Shown piece by piece: positions 12,162-14,794 of a stretch of DNA of 14,794 bases. Where the stretch lies: positions 1-14,794 of the forward strand of contig BNTO01000003.1 in the NCBI GenBank assembly GCA_025996655.1. Direction: 5' to 3'. This DNA comes from Alphaproteobacteria bacterium (GTDB lineage Bacteria; Pseudomonadota; Alphaproteobacteria; BNTO01). Each line of letters begins with the position of its first letter. Positions within the stretch are counted from its first letter, which is position 1. Made by a program: the position numbers and the translations under genes. The notes beneath the pieces were generated by a model. That model was not told the DNA's origin. It was given only the letters and a program-made list of their open reading frames with translations, and made no database searches.

Positions 12162-13136
12162 TTAGCAGGAAGTGTCCAGTTTTTTCTCTACATAGGGACG
12201 GCGCATCACCGTCAGAATTGAAATTTTTTCAGCGTCCGCTTTCCTCTCAATGGTTTGTAGAATGTGGGGAGAAAGAGAATCGCTCACGATAAGAAGCCCT
12301 TCAATCGTGGGGCGGCCCGCCTTTCTTTTTAGGAAATCTTCAAGGGTGTTCACTGTTCCAACAACAGGAATCCCTCCAATGTGTCGGCCAAAATCAAAAG
12401 GTGTCAGCGTAATAATGGCGACGGGATCGAAGGCAGGATAATGCCGAAAGTTTTTGTCAATCCAAAACGCCTCAACATCCGAAAAAGCGCCCACAAGCAA
12501 AACTTTCCAAACGGAAGGTTCGGGCGGTAGCGGGGTAAGAACGAGGTCTTCCTTTTTTTTTGAAAAGAAAAGCAGAAAAAAACGCGGAAGAGCCATCAGG
12601 CCGGTGCAAATAAAAATATTAAAAAGAGGCGTATACCAAGAAAAATGTTCTATCTGGCCTAAAAAGGGAAGGAAGCAGCCGTAAACACCGGTTCCACACA
12701 GTACGGTTGAAAAGGAGCGGATGGTGGCCTTTGAAGACAAAAAGGCGGGGGAAGAAGACTGAAAAAAGAGAGAGAAAGAAGCAACGGTGAGGGTGAAGAC
12801 AATCATATTTTTAACGAGAAACCCGGAGGAATATTCAGAAAAGTCGGATTCAAGAAGGAAAGAAGAGAGAAGAAGCGAAAAAAAGATAAAGCAAAAGTCC
12901 AGAAGAAAAGAGAGATCTTGTAAAAATGTTGAGGAAACTTTTTTTTCGGCAAAATTTTCTTTCCAAAATGTGCGAACAAGGGTCCCCAATTTTTTTACAA
13001 GGGGGCCTATTTTTTGAACGAGGGAGGCGAGGTGCTGAAAAAGAAGCTTTGAAGAACGCTTAAGGTGGTTGGCGTGTACCAACTCGCCCCATCCCTTTTG
13101 AAGCAATCTTTTCAGAAGAGACGTATCAACCTTCAT
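12162..13136 (-). CDS. Orphan FlaA1/CapD-type membrane and CoA-binding-like protein lacking the catalytic domain
   Basis: The 324-residue product has a Lys-rich amphipathic N-terminus (about 1-72), four hydrophobic segments (about 75-96, 108-127, 142-161, 169-192), a basic KKK turn, then a Rossmann-like domain (about 211-315). That domain follows the CoA_binding_3 pattern of FlaA1, PglF, WbpM and CapD: KVLLVGAF, then FGRHIGGIPVVGTVNTLEDFL, then IEGLLIVSDS. In those polysaccharide enzymes a short-chain dehydrogenase domain of some 300 residues follows and performs sugar-nucleotide 4,6-dehydration. Here the protein stops after VEKKLDTSC and no such domain is encoded downstream. The glycine-rich loop is also degenerate (GAFSDVEA). 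It may be a regulatory remnant, a partner protein, or a decaying gene. ATG 13136 is preferred over TTG 13145; no clear Shine-Dalgarno is seen. Confidence 0.55.
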   Translation of the reverse strand: MKVDTSLLKRLLQKGWGELVHANHLKRSSKLLFQHLASLVQKIGPLVKKLGTLVRTFWKENFAEKKVSSTFLQDLSFLLDFCFIFFSLLLSSFLLESDFSEYSSGFLVKNMIVFTLTVASFSLFFQSSSPAFLSSKATIRSFSTVLCGTGVYGCFLPFLGQIEHFSWYTPLFNIFICTGLMALPRFFLLFFSKKKEDLVLTPLPPEPSVWKVLLVGAFSDVEAFWIDKNFRHYPAFDPVAIITLTPFDFGRHIGGIPVVGTVNTLEDFLKRKAGRPTIEGLLIVSDSLSPHILQTIERKADAEKISILTVMRRPYVEKKLDTSC

Positions 13137-13202
13137 GAATGCCAAAAGTTAAAACAGAACCCTGCGCCATCGTGCCACAAAAAAGAAGGGGGAAGAAAAT
13201 AA

Positions 13203-13712
13203 ATTTTTTTGTGTAAGTTCACATAGTTTATCGAGAGCGTACTAAATATAGCTGGCTCTGTTGATCTCAACGAAAAGATATACCTTTCTCTTTTCCATAT
13301 GAACTTTCGTCATATCAACATGAAAAAACCATCTCATAATCCGCAAATTTTTGTTTTAGATGGCCCTTTTCCTTTTCGTCTTTAGGAAGAATGCTGATTC
13401 TAGGACGTTGAAAAAATCGAGGAAAAGAGGGCTTCGCTAGGTTTGGAATGGTCCTTTGAGCGTATACAGACAGCCATCGAGTTGCAACAAGGCGTGCTCC
13501 CGAAAAGTTACGCAAAACCCCTTCTTCCCTCGAAAGTACGGTGGAGTACGTTTTTGTGCCGCGTGGATAAATCAGCCTGAGACTCTCTTTCCCAAGCAAA
13601 TAATGGTTTTGGGAGTGACATTATACTTTTTGGCTATACTCACTTGACTCGGATGGATTTCGAAACGAATTGCCTCTGTCGTTCGGACGTTCCTGTGTAA
13701 AATTTGCCTCCT
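13203..13712 (-). pseudogene. Decayed IS481-family transposase
   Basis: Joining frames on the minus strand rebuilds the start of an IS481-type transposase. RQILHRN..TTEAIR and the helix-turn-helix SIAKKYNVTPKTI lie at about 13706-13610. A second frame (13599-13330) gives YSTVLSREEGVL, RTIPNLAKPSF and ISILPKDEK. A third (13325-13205) gives FHVDMTKVHMEKRKVYLFVEINRAS, whose Asp at 13314-13316 is the first residue of the DDE triad. The start codon is lost (AGG where ATG is expected), a shift separates the first two frames near 13600, another sits at a six-A run (13323-13328), and TAG interrupts at 13242-13244. The rest of the catalytic domain is missing. It can make no functional transposase. The family match is from memory. 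Confidence 0.7.
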
Positions 13713-13758
13713 AAAGCCTCCTTCCAGTGTGAATATTCTTGCTCACTCATTATACTCC

Positions 13759-13778
13759 AATGATCTGGAATGATCTGG
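13759..13778. repeat. Tandem 10-bp direct repeat at the IS481 remnant upstream edge
   Basis: AATGATCTGG occurs twice without interruption (13759-13768 and 13769-13778), about 47 bases upstream of the lost transposase start, followed by GGTTAAACA. It may be part of the left terminal region of the insertion sequence or a local slippage duplication. No matching inverted copy was seen elsewhere in the window. Confidence 0.5.
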
Positions 13779-13837
13779 GGTTAAACACCATCCGGTATAG
13801 GCCCGGAGTGGAAAATAAATTGCTTGCTCCTGTTTAG

Positions 13838-13865
13838 TTGCCAGACGTAAGAATCATTTTATAAT
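13838..13865 (+). promoter_or_regulatory. Promoter-like sequence pointing antisense into the next ORF
   Basis: TTGCCA 13838-13843 and a consensus TATAAT 13860-13865 are separated by 16 bases. A transcript would start near 13872 and run antisense to the Cys/His-rich minus-strand ORF. No plus-strand gene follows. In AT-rich DNA such a match can be chance. Confidence 0.3.
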
Positions 13866-13874
13866 GCCTGGTAC

Positions 13875-14261
13875 TCATCTCTTATCTCCTTTATTCTGCC
13901 TAGGATAACAGAACGGTGCAGTAGCAAGATGAATCGCTCCATTATCTAAAAGAGCAGGCCTCTGAGATTTATGGTTCTGATGATTTGAAGCATAACAATT
14001 AAACGGCGGATTTGTAGGGTGGGACTTGTTTTCTTGTGTCGGAAGGTTTGGATAGCATTGTGGACACGCAAACCACAAATTCATATAAGAAATAGGGAAA
14101 TCATCCTTAGATTCATTGTGGTCATGGTCTGAAAAACAAAAGTGTCCCTCGCTACATATTTTGCAGGTATACTCTTTGTTCTCGTGAGAAACAAGTATTC
14201 TAATCTTCCGATTATTTGTATCTTTTTTTGTATCTCTTAATACTATCAAATTTTCTGTCAA
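13875..14261 (-). CDS. Hypothetical Cys/His-rich protein with two CxxC pairs
   Basis: This 128-residue ORF is not recognised. It has Cys33-x2-Cys36 (YTCKIC), a DHDH cluster at 45-48, and Cys66-x2-Cys69 in NLWFACPQC, so it could fold round one zinc ion. The order CxxC, DH, NL...CxxC loosely recalls HNH-type nuclease folds, but the final catalytic His/Asn-Lys part is not evident, so I assign no function. The C-terminal 50 residues are Asn/Pro/His-rich and low in hydrophobic content. The start is TTG at 14259-14261 with AGGA five bases upstream. It lies between two IS481 fragments in AT-rich DNA, so it may be accessory, truncated, or not expressed. Confidence 0.35.
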   Translation of the reverse strand: MTENLIVLRDTKKDTNNRKIRILVSHENKEYTCKICSEGHFCFSDHDHNESKDDFPISYMNLWFACPQCYPNLPTQENKSHPTNPPFNCYASNHQNHKSQRPALLDNGAIHLATAPFCYPRQNKGDKR

Positions 14262-14358
14262 GCCCTTCCTGCTGTACGTCTCATGCGGACGATTTATAGA
14301 GATGACGAATCAAGGACTTTTACAGGAGGTCTATTCAACATACAAATGGCCAGATTTT

Positions 14359-14646
14359 CTAACATATGCCATATACGTCGGAGGGACATTGACTACTGGA
14401 ACGATCTTTGACCGACGTCGGAGAAGCTCGATAGTTGTTTGGATTGTTACCGCTGATTTGAGAATTCGGCGGACTTAAATTATTCTTCTGAGAAGCTGGA
14501 GTATTAGTAAGAGACGAATACTTACTACAAAACACCTCTGGCGAGAAAAGGATGAGCCCTGCAAAAAGATGCCATTTTCCCTTCAAGCCTAAAAACATAT
14601 GAACTGCAAGATAGCAAGCTTCAACCCTTCTCTGCAATTTTAACAT
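14359..14646 (-). CDS. Hypothetical small protein with a possible signal peptide
   Basis: The 95-residue ORF is not recognised. From an internal Met at residue 17 (ATG 14596-14598) it reads MFLGLKGKWHLFAGLILF, a basic start and hydrophobic core like a signal peptide, followed by SPEVFCSKYSS and a Ser/Asn/Pro-rich tail without secondary-structure signals, ending VYGIC. AGAAGG precedes ATG 14646 but is only a few bases away. It begins 17 bases after the stop of the transposase fragment. It could be a small secreted protein or a chance frame in decayed DNA. Confidence 0.25.
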   Translation of the reverse strand: MLKLQRRVEACYLAVHMFLGLKGKWHLFAGLILFSPEVFCSKYSSLTNTPASQKNNLSPPNSQISGNNPNNYRASPTSVKDRSSSQCPSDVYGIC

Positions 14647-14663
14647 AGCCTTCTAAATTTTTT

Positions 14664-14794
14664 TTATCTGTCTAGTCCCAAATTCTTGTTGTATAATTCT
14701 TGAGCAAACTCCGTCGACTCTTTCCCCATCTTTTTAGCAACAAATTCTACGGGGGTAAACCCTTTTATCGCCTTCAATCTTTTCCCCAAGTTAT
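14664..14794 (-). CDS. C-terminal end of an IS481-like transposase (partial)
   Basis: The frame enters from the right edge and ends at TAA 14664-14666 after about 43 codons. LGKRLKAIKGFTPVEFVAKK followed by MGKESTEF and ending NLGLDR aligns in register and length with the C-terminus of IS481 transposases (RLKTLKGLTPYEFICK...EPERF...GLNT). The catalytic residues lie outside the window, so whether the copy is intact cannot be judged. It is in the same orientation as the remnant at 13203-13712 but lies on its 5' side, so the two are not simply halves of one gene in order. Ends of the insertion sequence were not identified. Confidence 0.5.
   Translation of the reverse strand, partial: NLGKRLKAIKGFTPVEFVAKKMGKESTEFAQELYNKNLGLDR

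Noticed and set aside
13250..13275. GGCTCTGTTGA motif resembling an IS6-type terminal repeat
   Set aside because: It falls inside the IS481 transposase coding remnant and has no partner repeat.
13456..13647. 63-codon plus-strand ORF
   Set aside because: It lies opposite the transposase remnant, whose minus-strand homology explains the sequence.

Overview
The window looks like the chromosome of an alphaproteobacterium. The RpoB and RpoC sequences are alphaproteobacterial in style. The decayed IS481-type transposase and the small surface beta-barrel also suggest a host-associated lineage such as Holosporales or Rickettsiales. That lineage call is inferred from remembered family sequences, not from a search.

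Left and centre (about 1-11240, plus strand): the ribosomal protein and RNA polymerase block rplK-rplA-rplJ-rplL-rpoB-rpoC is complete and intact. Its control signals are unusually easy to read. There is a promoter just upstream of rplK. The first bases of that transcript form an L1 operator that copies the L1 site of 23S rRNA. An L10-type leader RNA lies between rplA and rplJ and is followed at once by a 17-codon micro-ORF with a near-perfect ribosome binding site. Two hairpins lie between rplL and rpoB, and a strong intrinsic terminator follows rpoC. Together these should let L1 and L10 feed back on translation while attenuation tunes polymerase output relative to ribosomal stalk output. nusG is not found immediately upstream, and no rpsL/str operon follows rpoC.

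Right-centre (11237-13136, minus strand): two genes probably form one transcript. The first is an orphan membrane protein with the N-terminal half of FlaA1/PglF/CapD-type polysaccharide enzymes (four membrane segments plus a CoA-binding-like Rossmann domain) but no catalytic dehydratase domain. The second is a secreted outer-membrane beta-barrel of about 290 residues.

Right end (13200-14794, minus strand, visibly more AT-rich): an accessory zone. It holds a decayed IS481-family transposase (lost start, frameshifts, in-frame stop), a Cys/His-rich ORF with two CxxC pairs, a short ORF with a possible signal peptide, and the C-terminal end of a second IS481-like transposase running off the window. 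No CRISPR array, tRNA or rRNA was seen.
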